DNA from: Leekyejoonella antrihumi
GTDB lineage: Bacteria; Actinomycetota; Actinomycetes; Actinomycetales; Dermatophilaceae
Direction: 5' to 3'
DNA length: 64,000 nt
Assembly (NCBI RefSeq): GCF_007845645.1
Contig: NZ_VCQV01000023.1
Span: 26,884 to 90,883, forward strand
Part shown: piece after piece, positions 25,285-33,673 of the stretch
Numbering within the stretch: the first letter of the stretch is position 1
Layout of the letters: each line of letters opens with the position of its first letter
Notes under the pieces: model-generated
What the model saw: only the letters and a program-made list of their open reading frames with translations
Database searches by the model: none
What the model was told of the DNA's origin: nothing
Made by a program: the position numbers and the translations under genes

Positions 25285-26889
25285 ATGGCAGACAACGGGA
25301 TGCTTGGGCACGTGCTCGAGCGATTCGGCCTGACCCTGCTCACTGTCGAAGCCGGCACGATGGACCGGGACCGGCGCGTGTCCGACGTGGTGCTCTACGA
25401 CCAGGTCGACCCGCCGGAAGTACAAGAGGGCTCGATCGTGCTCGGTGTGGGGGTGCATGGTGTCGATCAGATCGCTGAGCTGATGGACGAGCTCGGAGGC
25501 CATGATGCCTGCGCACTGATCGTGCGGGAACCGATCGTCGTGACATGCGCCATCAGAGCGATCGCCAAGGACCAAGACATCGCACTGCTCAGCCTGGTGC
25601 GCGGAGCATCCTGGATCCAGGTTGCCGGCATCCTGACACCGGCTCGTCACCTTGACAGTGAACAGCTCTGGCCGTCGAGCGTGCCGCCGCGCGACGGCCT
25701 CGACCTCTTCGAGGTGGCCAACTCGGTGTCGGCTCTCTTGGGCGCCCCGGTCACGATCGAGGATCTCTCCTCCCACATCCTGGCCTTCTCGGCCGACCAG
25801 AAGGAGTCGGATGAGGCGCGCAAGGCAAGCGTGCTGGGGCACCAGGTGCCGAAGGTCTACAACGACCCGATGATCAGCTGCGGTGTCTTCCGCAGACTCT
25901 ACGCATCCGCCCGGCCGATCTACGTCGAGTCGATCGCCGAAGGGGTCCGCGCACGTGCGGCGATGCGGATCTGCGCGGGCGACGAGGTGCTCGGGTCGAT
26001 CTGGGCGGTCGTGGACGATCCACTGGACCCCCAGCGCGAGCGAGCGATGATCGAGGCGGCCGGAGTCGCTGCAATCGCGATGTTGCGCACCCGAATCGCC
26101 ACCGACACGTCGCGAAGGATGCGTACCGCGACCGTGGCGTCCCTCATCGAGGGCGGCGGCGCGGCGCGGGAGATCGCCGCCAAGATGCGCGGCCACGTGA
26201 CCGGTGGGTGCGTCGTTGCCGCCAGCCTGCAGACGCGTGGAGTCGCCGACGATGCGGGAGCGTCGGCGGATCTGGAGCGGGCGGCCAGTGCCTTCCTCAT
26301 GCTGATCCATGCCGAGATCCCCGCTGCGCTGACCGCGGTCGTCGATCACACGGTATACGCCGTCGTCCCGGCCTACGATGACACGCCGGTCGACCTCCGG
26401 CACGTGCGTCGTCTGGCGCAGGAGTTCGCGCGAAGGCTCGGCCGTGACTGCGACCGGATCGCGGTTGGCGTCGGCGAACCTGTCGACGACGTGGCGGAAC
26501 TGGACAGGTCGCGCCGTGAGGCCGACCTGGTACTTCGAGTCCTGCGCACCGCGCCGGCCGGTCCACAGCGGGTCGCCGTGGCCGGTGAAGTGCAGGTGCA
26601 GTCGCTGCTTTTGCGGCTGTCGGATCTGATGGCCCGCGATCACCAGACCGTGACGGGGCCCATCGCCGCACTGCGGGAGTATGACGCGCAGCACCAGTCC
26701 AAACTGGAGGAGACGTTGCGCTCATGGCTCGACAGCTTCGGTGATGTCGGTGCGGCCGCCGCGGCCCTGCACGTGCACAAGAACACCTTCCGCTACCGCC
26801 TCAGCAGGGTCATCGAGGTAGCCTCGGTGGACCTGGGCGACCCTGAGGAGCGCTTCCGCCTGATGCTTCAGTTCCGTCTGACCGCGTAG
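25285..26889 (+). CDS. PucR/CdaR-family transcriptional regulator
   Basis: A 534-residue activator-type protein. It has an N-terminal PucR ligand domain (about 10-120), a GGDEF-like middle segment, and a C-terminal helix-turn-helix (about 475-525; FGDVGAAAAALHVHKNTFRY, then RLSRVIEVASVDL). ATG at 25285 is supported by GGAGGA 5 bases upstream; the open frame extends 44 codons further without homology. It heads the D-amino-acid gene set on the same strand, and PucR relatives commonly regulate the catabolic genes next to them, so it is the probable local regulator. Confidence 0.85.
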   Translation: MADNGMLGHVLERFGLTLLTVEAGTMDRDRRVSDVVLYDQVDPPEVQEGSIVLGVGVHGVDQIAELMDELGGHDACALIVREPIVVTCAIRAIAKDQDIALLSLVRGASWIQVAGILTPARHLDSEQLWPSSVPPRDGLDLFEVANSVSALLGAPVTIEDLSSHILAFSADQKESDEARKASVLGHQVPKVYNDPMISCGVFRRLYASARPIYVESIAEGVRARAAMRICAGDEVLGSIWAVVDDPLDPQRERAMIEAAGVAAIAMLRTRIATDTSRRMRTATVASLIEGGGAAREIAAKMRGHVTGGCVVAASLQTRGVADDAGASADLERAASAFLMLIHAEIPAALTAVVDHTVYAVVPAYDDTPVDLRHVRRLAQEFARRLGRDCDRIAVGVGEPVDDVAELDRSRREADLVLRVLRTAPAGPQRVAVAGEVQVQSLLLRLSDLMARDHQTVTGPIAALREYDAQHQSKLEETLRSWLDSFGDVGAAAAALHVHKNTFRYRLSRVIEVASVDLGDPEERFRLMLQFRLTA

Positions 26890-26893
26890 CCGT

Positions 26894-26929
26894 TCGTCCG
26901 CACGGACGATCGAGGCGACGAACTTCGTC
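26894..26929 (+). other. Alternative stem-loops in the PucR to M20 gap
   Basis: TCGTCC-GCAC-GGACGA (26894-26909) forms a 6-bp hairpin. A longer alternative pairs TTCGTC (26893-26898) with GACGAA (26917-26922). They are mutually exclusive and lie in the 85-base gap before the deacylase gene. Confidence 0.3.
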
Positions 26930-26974
26930 TGTCTGCATGAGGTAAGGGCCGGGCGGATCCTCGATGCTGAGCAG

Positions 26975-28153
26975 GTGACTCAGTTTCTCGGCGCTTGCAA
27001 CAAGCGGCTTCCGGCGATGATCGATGACATCCGTCTGCTCGTCGAGTGCGAGTCGCCTTCGGATGATGCTGAGGCGCTTGCGCGCAGTGCAGACCTCGTC
27101 GCCAGGGTGGGTCGGGCTCGACTGGGCTCGGATCCGGACCGGGTGGCGTGCGATGGTCGAGACCACCTGGTGTGGCGGCTGGGTCGCGGCCCGCGGCGCG
27201 TGCTTCTGCTGGGCCATCACGACACTGTATGGCCTATGGGCACGTTGGAGCGGCTCCCGTTCTCGGCGGAGGGCGCTGTGCTTCGTGGACCTGGATGTTT
27301 CGACATGAAGACCGGAATCATTCAGATATTCCATGCCCTGCAGGTTCTGACCGACGCAGATGGCCCGCCGGCCGTCGACGGTGTGACGGTGCTCATCACG
27401 GCCGACGAGGAGATTGGCTCACCGTCATCCCGAGGTCTGATCGAGCAGGAGGCCGACGGTTGCTCGGCGGCGCTGGTGCTGGAGTCGGCAGGCCCAGGCG
27501 GAGCCTTGAAGGCCGAGCGAAAAGGTGTGTCGCTCTACCGTGTCCGGGTCACCGGGCGCGCAGCTCACGCCGGTCTCGAACCGGAGAACGGAGTGAACGC
27601 CGGAGTTGAACTGGCTCATCAGATCCTGGCGATCGCGGCCCTGAACGACCCGGTGAGTGGGACAACCGTGACTCCCACTGCGTCGCACGCAGGCACGACA
27701 ACCAATACGGTCCCTGCCGAGGCGTACATCGCGGTCGACGTGCGAGCGTCCAGCGAGGCGGAGCAGCAGCGCGTCGACCGCGCACTGCGGGCTCTGCGGC
27801 CAACGCTCAAGGGTGCGTCTCTGAGCATCGCAGGAGGCCCGAACCGCCCTCCGTTGACCCATGTGCAGTCCGACGACCTGGCGGCCTTGGCGCGTTCTCT
27901 TGCACCGTTCTGCGGGATCCCCGCGCTGCGCACGGTCTCGGTCGGGGGCGGATCCGACGGGAACTTCACTGCAGGGATCGGTATCCCTACCCTGGACGGG
28001 TTGGGAGCGGTAGGGGATGGGGCGCACGCCGACCACGAACAGGTCCACACCGAGCATCTCGCTTCTCGCACGGCCCTGCTCGCGCTGATGACGCGCAGCC
28101 TGTTGCGCCCGTCGGCGGTAGCACCCGAGGAGATGCGAGATGCCCGTCCCTAG
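26975..28153 (+). CDS. M20-family amidohydrolase, probable N-succinyl-L-amino-acid deacylase
   Basis: A 392-residue M20 metallopeptidase-fold enzyme of the carboxypeptidase G2/ArgE/DapE type. Metal ligands are visible in LLGHHDTVWPMGT (His, Asp), GCFDMKTG (Asp), ADEEIGS (catalytic Glu and ligand Glu) and the C-terminal GAHADHEQVHTEHL (His); the dimerisation lid is about 180-295. GTG start at 26975; an ATG at codon 15 is the alternative. Its end overlaps the GNAT start by 14 bases. With the acyltransferase and racemase that follow, it most likely removes the succinyl group from N-succinyl-L-amino acids. Confidence 0.82.
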   Translation: MTQFLGACNKRLPAMIDDIRLLVECESPSDDAEALARSADLVARVGRARLGSDPDRVACDGRDHLVWRLGRGPRRVLLLGHHDTVWPMGTLERLPFSAEGAVLRGPGCFDMKTGIIQIFHALQVLTDADGPPAVDGVTVLITADEEIGSPSSRGLIEQEADGCSAALVLESAGPGGALKAERKGVSLYRVRVTGRAAHAGLEPENGVNAGVELAHQILAIAALNDPVSGTTVTPTASHAGTTTNTVPAEAYIAVDVRASSEAEQQRVDRALRALRPTLKGASLSIAGGPNRPPLTHVQSDDLAALARSLAPFCGIPALRTVSVGGGSDGNFTAGIGIPTLDGLGAVGDGAHADHEQVHTEHLASRTALLALMTRSLLRPSAVAPEEMRDARP

Positions 28154-28982
28154 TGCCGCCCTCGACGTGGCAGACAGGGATGCCCGCGCTCGGGCACGCG
28201 CAGCGGGCGTGGAGATTCGCAAGCTCACCCCGGACGAGGCCCCGGATGCGTGCAGCCTGCTCGCCGACGTCTGGGACTCCGACCCACGCCATGGCCCGAT
28301 GGAGGCAAGCCTTCTGATCGCGCTACTGCACTGTGACAACTACGTATCCGGTGCATTCGACCACGGCCGGATGGTCGGGGTGTGTGTGGGCTTCTTCGCC
28401 GCCCCGATCGGCACCGGCATGCACTCCCACATTGCCGGAGTGATCCGGCAGTACGCGGGACGGGGTGTGGGTACCGCACTCAAGCTGCATCAGCGCGCGT
28501 GGGCGCTGCATCGTGGAGTCACCTCAATCTCTTGGACCTATGACCCCCTGGTGGCACGCAACGCATTCTTCAATCTGCACCTGCTCGGCGCGAGGGTGAC
28601 GCAGTATGTGCCGGACTTCTACGGCGAGATGAGTGACGGGATCAACGACGGTCAGGCTACGGACCGGCTTGTGGTGCACTGGGCCATCGTCAGCTCGACG
28701 CTGAATACTGCGGCTTCGGTGCCGCTCGATGCACGGGAGTTCGTCGTGCTGGAGATGGACCAGGCCCGTGAGCCCGTGCTTGCCAGCGGTCCGCCACCCG
28801 ATGGATTTACCAGGTGCAGAGTCGCGATTCCCGATGACATCGCGCTGTTCCGGACCCGTGACCGCGGAGTCGCCGCCCGGTGGCGACTGGCCGCACGGGA
28901 GGCTCTCGTCGCATTGCTTGCGGACCGCTGGGTCGTCACCGACTTCGACCGTTCCGGGTACTACCGACTTGAGAGGAACTAG
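28140..28982 (+). CDS. COG3375-type GNAT, probable D-amino-acid N-succinyltransferase
   Basis: A 280-residue GNAT. The acyl-CoA loop is RQYAGRGVGTALKLHQRAW (about 101-119), and YDPLVARNAFFNLHLLGARV is characteristic of the COG3375 group. In Geobacillus a member of this kind is encoded with N-succinylamino-acid racemase and an M20 deacylase and succinylates D-amino acids; the same three genes are adjacent here. ATG at 28140 overlaps the M20 gene, and the racemase starts 2 bases after its stop. Tight coupling supports a single pathway. Acyl donor (succinyl-CoA) is inferred. Confidence 0.8.
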   Translation: MPVPSAALDVADRDARARARAAGVEIRKLTPDEAPDACSLLADVWDSDPRHGPMEASLLIALLHCDNYVSGAFDHGRMVGVCVGFFAAPIGTGMHSHIAGVIRQYAGRGVGTALKLHQRAWALHRGVTSISWTYDPLVARNAFFNLHLLGARVTQYVPDFYGEMSDGINDGQATDRLVVHWAIVSSTLNTAASVPLDAREFVVLEMDQAREPVLASGPPPDGFTRCRVAIPDDIALFRTRDRGVAARWRLAAREALVALLADRWVVTDFDRSGYYRLERN

Positions 28983-28984
28983 AG

Positions 28985-30106
28985 ATGCAGATCAACGCCG
29001 TGCACCTGCATACGCTGCGGATGCCGCTGGTGGCACCCTTCACCACATCGTTCTCGACCCAGACCGAGCGGACGGTGATCCTGGTCGAGCTGACGGCCGA
29101 TGTGGACGGTCAGGAGGTCACCGGCTGGGGCGAGTGCGTCGCACTGAACGAGCCGCTCTACTCCAGCGAGTATGTCGCCGAGGTGCTCGATGTTTCGTGC
29201 CGTTTTCTCCTGCCACAGCTGCTGACCTTCCAGCAACAGCGCCCCCTGACCGCGGAGATGGTGGCCACCTGCCTTGCGCCGATCGTTGGCCACCGGATGG
29301 CGAAAGCGGCATTGGAGATGGCGGTCCTCGATACTCAGCTACGCGCCGCCGGTGCCAGTTTCGCGGACTACCTGGGCGTCTCGCGGGACCGGATTCCCTC
29401 GGGCGTCTCGGTGGGGATCCACGACACCATCCCCGAGCTGGTCACGGCGGTCGAGGACTACCTGGCGGACGGTTATCGGCGGATCAAGCTGAAGATCAGG
29501 CCGGGATGGGACATCGCGCCGGTGCGAGCCATTCGTGAGGCCTTCGGAGACATCCCCCTCCAGGTCGACGCCAATGCGGCGTACACGCTGGTCGACGCAC
29601 CGCAGCTGCGGCGTCTGGACGAGTTCGGCCTGCTGCTGATCGAGCAACCACTGGCTGAGGACGACCTGCGCCAGCACGCGCAGCTCGCCCGGCTGATGAC
29701 GACACCCATGTGCCTGGATGAGTCCATCGTCTCCGCTGAGGCCGCGGCCGATGCGATCGCACTCGGTGCGGCGGCAGTGATCAACATCAAGCCGGGAAGG
29801 GTGGGTGGCTACCTCGAGGCCCGACGTATCCATGACATTGCGCGGGCGAGTGGTGTCGCCGTGTGGTGCGGTGGAATGCTCGAGACCGGGATCGGGCGCG
29901 CCGCGAACGCCGCACTTGCCGGCCTACCCGGCTTCACCCTGACCGGTGACGTTTCGGCGTCGAACCGCTTCTACGAAGAGGACATCACGCCGCCGATCGT
30001 CATGATGGACGGCTATATCGAGGTGCCGACAGTGGCTGGCCTGTGCGCGGAGCCCATCAGGTCCCGCATCGAGAAGTTCACGATCGAAACGATCGCCGCC
30101 TGCTGA
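28985..30106 (+). CDS. N-succinylamino-acid racemase / o-succinylbenzoate synthase family
   Basis: A 373-residue enolase-superfamily enzyme. The catalytic set is complete: KLK at 168-170, metal ligands Asp195 (DANAAYTL), Glu220 (IEQPL) and Asp245 (CLDES), and Lys269 (NIKPGRVGGY). These blocks closely resemble the Amycolatopsis N-acylamino-acid racemase. Some members also make o-succinylbenzoate for menaquinone; no other men genes are here, whereas the acyltransferase and deacylase are, so racemisation of N-succinylamino acids is favoured. It is followed by a hairpin and an amino-acid permease. Confidence 0.88.
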   Translation: MQINAVHLHTLRMPLVAPFTTSFSTQTERTVILVELTADVDGQEVTGWGECVALNEPLYSSEYVAEVLDVSCRFLLPQLLTFQQQRPLTAEMVATCLAPIVGHRMAKAALEMAVLDTQLRAAGASFADYLGVSRDRIPSGVSVGIHDTIPELVTAVEDYLADGYRRIKLKIRPGWDIAPVRAIREAFGDIPLQVDANAAYTLVDAPQLRRLDEFGLLLIEQPLAEDDLRQHAQLARLMTTPMCLDESIVSAEAAADAIALGAAAVINIKPGRVGGYLEARRIHDIARASGVAVWCGGMLETGIGRAANAALAGLPGFTLTGDVSASNRFYEEDITPPIVMMDGYIEVPTVAGLCAEPIRSRIEKFTIETIAAC

Positions 30107-30148
30107 GGCACGCGGCACCTCCGCCCAGCGCTGGACCACAAACAAGAC

Positions 30149-30174
30149 ATGCCTCTGGACCTGTCCAGGAGCAT
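30149..30174 (+). other. Intercistronic hairpin between racemase and permease
   Basis: Arms 30149-30160 and 30163-30174 pair at 11 of 12 positions including one G-T wobble (ATGCCTCTGGAC with GTCCAGGAGCAT). It sits in the only sizeable gap of the plus-strand gene run, so it may damp or stabilise the message. Confidence 0.45.
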
Positions 30175-30227
30175 GGCTTCGCGACACACTGTACGGACGC
30201 ACTCCACGGAGCTCAGGGAGGTCCGCC

Positions 30228-31658
30228 ATGACGGAGGTGGCCGACGAAACCGAAGCGGCGGGCCTGAGCAAGGGCCTCAAGCAACGGCACATGACCATGA
30301 TCGCCATCGGTGGGACGATCGGCGCCGGCCTCTTCGTCGGCAGCGGCACGATCATCCACGCGGCCGGGCCGGCGTCGCTGGTTTCCTTCCTGATCGCCGG
30401 CATCCTGATCACACTGGTCATGCGGATGCTCGGCGAGATGGCAGTCGCGAGACCCACGATCGGCTCCTTCTACGAGTACGCCCGCGAAGGTCTGGGCAAC
30501 TGGGCCGGGTTCTCGATCGGCTGGCTCTATTGGTACTACTGGGTCATCGTTGTCGCCATCGAGGCGGTCGCCGGAGCCGCCGTGCTGGGAAAGTGGCTCC
30601 CCAGCGCCCCGGTATGGCTGACCAGTCTGGTCCTGCTCGCGCTGATGACTGCCACCAACCTGATCTCGGTGGCCGCCTTCGGCGAGTTCGAGTACTGGTT
30701 CTCCTCGATCAAGGTCGCGGCGATCATCGTGTTCCTCCTCCTGGGCATCCTCTGGATCACCGGTGCCCTGCCGAACAGCCACGCGGGCGTCGCGAATCTG
30801 ACCCAGATGGGCGGCTTCGTACCGCACGGATGGGGTGAGGTGATCTCCAAGGCCGTGCCTGCAGTGGGGTTCTTCGTCGGAGTCGAGCTGGTGACGTTGG
30901 CCGCGGCGGAGTCCGCAGAGCCCGGCAGAATGGTCGCTCGGGCCACCAACGCGGTGGTAGCCCGAGTGCTGCTGTTCTACGTCGGCTCGATGTTCGTCAT
31001 CGTCGCAGTGATGCCCTGGAACAGTCAGAACGTGCTGGGCAGCCCGTTCGTGACGGTGCTGGACAAGATCGGGATCCCCGGCGCCGGGGACCTCATGAAC
31101 GCCATCATCCTGACCGCGGTGCTGTCGTCGCTGAACTCCGGGCTCTACGCGACGTCGCGAATGCTGTTCGCCCTCACCCAACGTGGGCATGCACCGAAGG
31201 CGCTGGTCAAGACCAACTCCCGTGGCGTGCCGGCTCGCGCGATCCTGATCGGGACAGTGGTCGCGCTGATCTCGATCGGGGTGTCCTATGTGTCGCCCGA
31301 CAAGGTCTTCGCCTTCCTGATCTCCTCCTACGGCGCGCTCGCGCTGTTCGTCTACCTGCTGATCGCGCTCGCGCAGGTGAGGATCCGCTTCCGGATGCAA
31401 CGCGAGAATCCCGAGGCCCTCACGTTCAAGATGTGGCTGTTCCCCTGGCTGTCCTACCTGACCATCGCAGGTATGGCCGCCGTGATTCTGGCGATGTTCG
31501 TGTCCCCCGACACCCGGACCCAGGCCGCCCTGAGCACGCTCTCGTTCGCGGTGCTCCTCCTCGCCTACGCGGTCATGGTCACGGTCCGCAAGCGACGCGG
31601 GCTGCCGGTCGACCCATCCGTGGAGTCAGCATCCACGGAGAGCGTGGAGGAGCCATGA
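30228..31658 (+). CDS. APC-superfamily amino-acid permease
   Basis: A 476-residue, 12-helix permease of the AAT type (GabP/CycA/AnsP relatives). The first helix has the substrate-binding GGTIGAGLFVGSG block after LKQRHMTMIAIG, and EYAREGLGNWAGFSIGWLYW follows helix 2. It imports an amino acid with protons. Given the neighbouring D-amino-acid enzymes, a CycA-like D-amino-acid role is plausible but not provable here. GGGAGGTCC precedes the ATG; its stop overlaps the lipoprotein gene (ATGA). Confidence 0.85.
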   Translation: MTEVADETEAAGLSKGLKQRHMTMIAIGGTIGAGLFVGSGTIIHAAGPASLVSFLIAGILITLVMRMLGEMAVARPTIGSFYEYAREGLGNWAGFSIGWLYWYYWVIVVAIEAVAGAAVLGKWLPSAPVWLTSLVLLALMTATNLISVAAFGEFEYWFSSIKVAAIIVFLLLGILWITGALPNSHAGVANLTQMGGFVPHGWGEVISKAVPAVGFFVGVELVTLAAAESAEPGRMVARATNAVVARVLLFYVGSMFVIVAVMPWNSQNVLGSPFVTVLDKIGIPGAGDLMNAIILTAVLSSLNSGLYATSRMLFALTQRGHAPKALVKTNSRGVPARAILIGTVVALISIGVSYVSPDKVFAFLISSYGALALFVYLLIALAQVRIRFRMQRENPEALTFKMWLFPWLSYLTIAGMAAVILAMFVSPDTRTQAALSTLSFAVLLLAYAVMVTVRKRRGLPVDPSVESASTESVEEP

Positions 31659-32719
31659 GCACCTACCGACACAGTCGTCGTCCACGGATCCGAGCCGTCG
31701 CCGTGGCTGCGGTGGCCGCGCTGCTGCTGGCCCTTGCGGGATGCGGCGGCTCCTCGAGTCGCCCCCAGGAGCTCCGGATCGCCTACCAGGACATTGCCGG
31801 CGGCGCCCTGGTGGTCAAGCACAACGGGTGGCTGGAGGACAAGCTGCAGATGCCCGTCCGCTGGATCCGCTACGACTCGGGGTCCGCGGTAAACGCCGCA
31901 GTGAACAACGGCAAGGTCGATGTAGGACTGGTCGGCAGCACCGGTGCGGCCGCGGGCGTTACTGCGCACCTGGGCTACCAGGTGGTCTGGATCTTCGATG
32001 TCATCGGCAAGGCCGAGGCGCTCGTCGCCCGGTCCGGCAGTGGGATCACCAGCGTGCGCGACCTGGTCGGCAAGACCGTCGCCGTGCCGTTTGGATCCAC
32101 CAGCCACTACGCCCTCCTGGCCGCGCTGCAAGATGCGAACGTCAACCTGAACGACGTCACAATGGTGGACCTACAGCCTCGCGAGATCGCGGATGCCTGG
32201 CGCAAGAAATCCATCGATGCCGCCTACGTCTGGCAGCCGACCCAGCAGACACTTCTCGACGACGGCGGCCACGTGGTGATCGACAGCGCTCAGCTGGCTC
32301 ATCGTGGCCACTTCACGGCCGACCTGGGTTTTGCGACGGCCGACCTGGTGAAGTCCGCGCCGGCCATCGTGCAGACGTGGATCACGCAGGAGAACCGGGC
32401 AGTGACGCTGATTCAGAAGGATCCGGCCACCGCGGCCAAGGCGATCGGCGCCGAGCTCGGGATCAGCGATCGCGAAGCCCGGCAGGAGATGACGGGCTAC
32501 CGGTACCTCACCGCATCCCAGCAGGCCGGTCCGGGCTATCTCGGGACGCCCAATGCCAAGGGCAAGCTCGTGAACCTGCTGACGGCTGCCGCCGACTTCC
32601 AGCACGAGTTCCCGCAGACCGCGAAGTTCGGCGAGGAGAAGGTCATCACCACGAATCCGACGACCAAACAGTTCTCCGACGCGATCGACCCCGCATTCAT
32701 CGCCAACGCTGGAGGATGA
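31655..32719 (+). CDS. TauA/SsuA-like substrate-binding lipoprotein
   Basis: A 354-residue protein with a lipoprotein signal (AVAALLLALAGC, Cys about residue 29) and a periplasmic-binding fold of the NMT1/TauA/SsuA class (KVDVGLVGSTGAAAGVTAH; TVAVPFGSTSHYALLAAL). TauA family members bind taurine or alkylsulfonates, but no cognate permease or ATPase is encoded near it. Instead it is translationally coupled to the amino-acid permease upstream. The start is the overlapping ATG; the longer open frame reads through the permease. Ligand is unknown. Confidence 0.8.
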   Translation: MSTYRHSRRPRIRAVAVAAVAALLLALAGCGGSSSRPQELRIAYQDIAGGALVVKHNGWLEDKLQMPVRWIRYDSGSAVNAAVNNGKVDVGLVGSTGAAAGVTAHLGYQVVWIFDVIGKAEALVARSGSGITSVRDLVGKTVAVPFGSTSHYALLAALQDANVNLNDVTMVDLQPREIADAWRKKSIDAAYVWQPTQQTLLDDGGHVVIDSAQLAHRGHFTADLGFATADLVKSAPAIVQTWITQENRAVTLIQKDPATAAKAIGAELGISDREARQEMTGYRYLTASQQAGPGYLGTPNAKGKLVNLLTAAADFQHEFPQTAKFGEEKVITTNPTTKQFSDAIDPAFIANAGG

Positions 32720-32725
32720 GCCGAG

Positions 32726-33616
32726 ATGAGCCACGATGTCGTGATCGGATTCGACGGGACGGCCGGAGCAGAGGACGCCCTCATACTCGGGTCCTGGATC
32801 GCCGCGGCCGCCCGTCGGCCGCTTCTTGTAGTGAGTGTGTACCAGGAGGATGTCATGCCCGTGCTGCCCGGGATCGGCAGTGAGTGGGACCACGAGATGC
32901 AGGCAGAGGCTCGCCAACAGCTTGAGCGCGCGCGACGGCTGCTCGGCGACGGGACGGGCGCCCAATTCCGTACCGTCGGCAGTACATCCGCGGCCCGGGT
33001 TCTGGACGCAGTGGCGACGCAGGCAGACGCCAGCGCCATCGTGGTCGGCTCGACCAGACGTGGCGCGCTTCGCCGAGTGAGCAGCAGCCACACCGCTGAC
33101 CGATTGTTGCAGGGTGCCCAGTGCCCGGTCCTGATCGCCCCCCGCGGTGTCCGGGACCGTGACCTGGCGCCGCTCACCGACGTCGGCTGTGCCTACCTGC
33201 CCACGCCCGAGGGCACGCTCGCGCTCCGTCAGGCGGCCGCACTTGTCTACCTCAGCGGGGCGCGGCTCAAGGTGTACACCGTGCCGGACCAGCGAGCGGG
33301 CCGATCAAGCGAGACGACTCCGAAGGACCGCGCGCGCGCACACGGCAAGCATCTCTTCGACTCCGCGACGGCAGCGGTCGAGAAGCTCCCGGGCCACCCG
33401 CAGGTGAGTGTCCACGTGCTCGAGGGCAACGTCGTCCAGGCACTCTCGGCTCTGGAGGAGGAAGACTGTCAGGTGCTGGTCTGCGGCTCACGCGGATACG
33501 GTCCGGTTGGCCGGGTTCTGCTCGGTGGCGTCTCCAGCCGCCTGGTCCGATCGGCAGCCACGCCAATCCTTCTGGTTCCTCGAGGCATGAAGGAGAGCGA
33601 CTGGCCGACCGTCTGA
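32726..33616 (+). CDS. Tandem universal stress protein
   Basis: A 296-residue protein with two UspA domains, about 1-140 and 150-290. Each ends in the nucleotide-binding pattern: VVGSTRRGALRRVSSSHTAD in the first and CGSRGYGPVGRVLLGGVSSR in the second (G-x2-G-x9-G-S/T type). Tandem Usp proteins are common in actinobacteria and usually bind ATP. It begins 6 bases after the lipoprotein stop, so it belongs to the D-amino-acid operon. Confidence 0.85.
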   Translation: MSHDVVIGFDGTAGAEDALILGSWIAAAARRPLLVVSVYQEDVMPVLPGIGSEWDHEMQAEARQQLERARRLLGDGTGAQFRTVGSTSAARVLDAVATQADASAIVVGSTRRGALRRVSSSHTADRLLQGAQCPVLIAPRGVRDRDLAPLTDVGCAYLPTPEGTLALRQAAALVYLSGARLKVYTVPDQRAGRSSETTPKDRARAHGKHLFDSATAAVEKLPGHPQVSVHVLEGNVVQALSALEEEDCQVLVCGSRGYGPVGRVLLGGVSSRLVRSAATPILLVPRGMKESDWPTV

Positions 33617-33650
33617 CCCGCATGCCCTGGGCAGGCGTTTCAGGCGGGTC
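33615..33650. terminator. Candidate bidirectional terminator
   Basis: GACCCGC (33615-33621) pairs with GCGGGTC (33644-33650), enclosing a smaller TGCCC/GGGCA dyad. It lies between the convergent ends of the Usp gene and the S12 hydrolase. No T-run follows, as is usual in high-GC bacteria. Confidence 0.4.
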
Positions 33651-33673
33651 ACCGATGAAGTCTTCGGGGCTCG

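Noticed and set aside
25102..26694. A 530-codon minus-strand open frame
   Set aside because: Antisense to the PucR gene with no recognisable domain, whereas the plus strand has clear PucR and HTH regions.
28985..30106. Menaquinone-pathway MenC as the sole role of the enolase-family enzyme
   Set aside because: No other men gene is present and the adjacent GNAT and M20 genes complete a different known pathway; kept only as an alternative.
31655..32719. Reading the TauA-like protein as evidence for a taurine ABC transporter here
   Set aside because: No TauB or TauC-like gene adjoins it; its neighbours are an amino-acid permease and a Usp gene.
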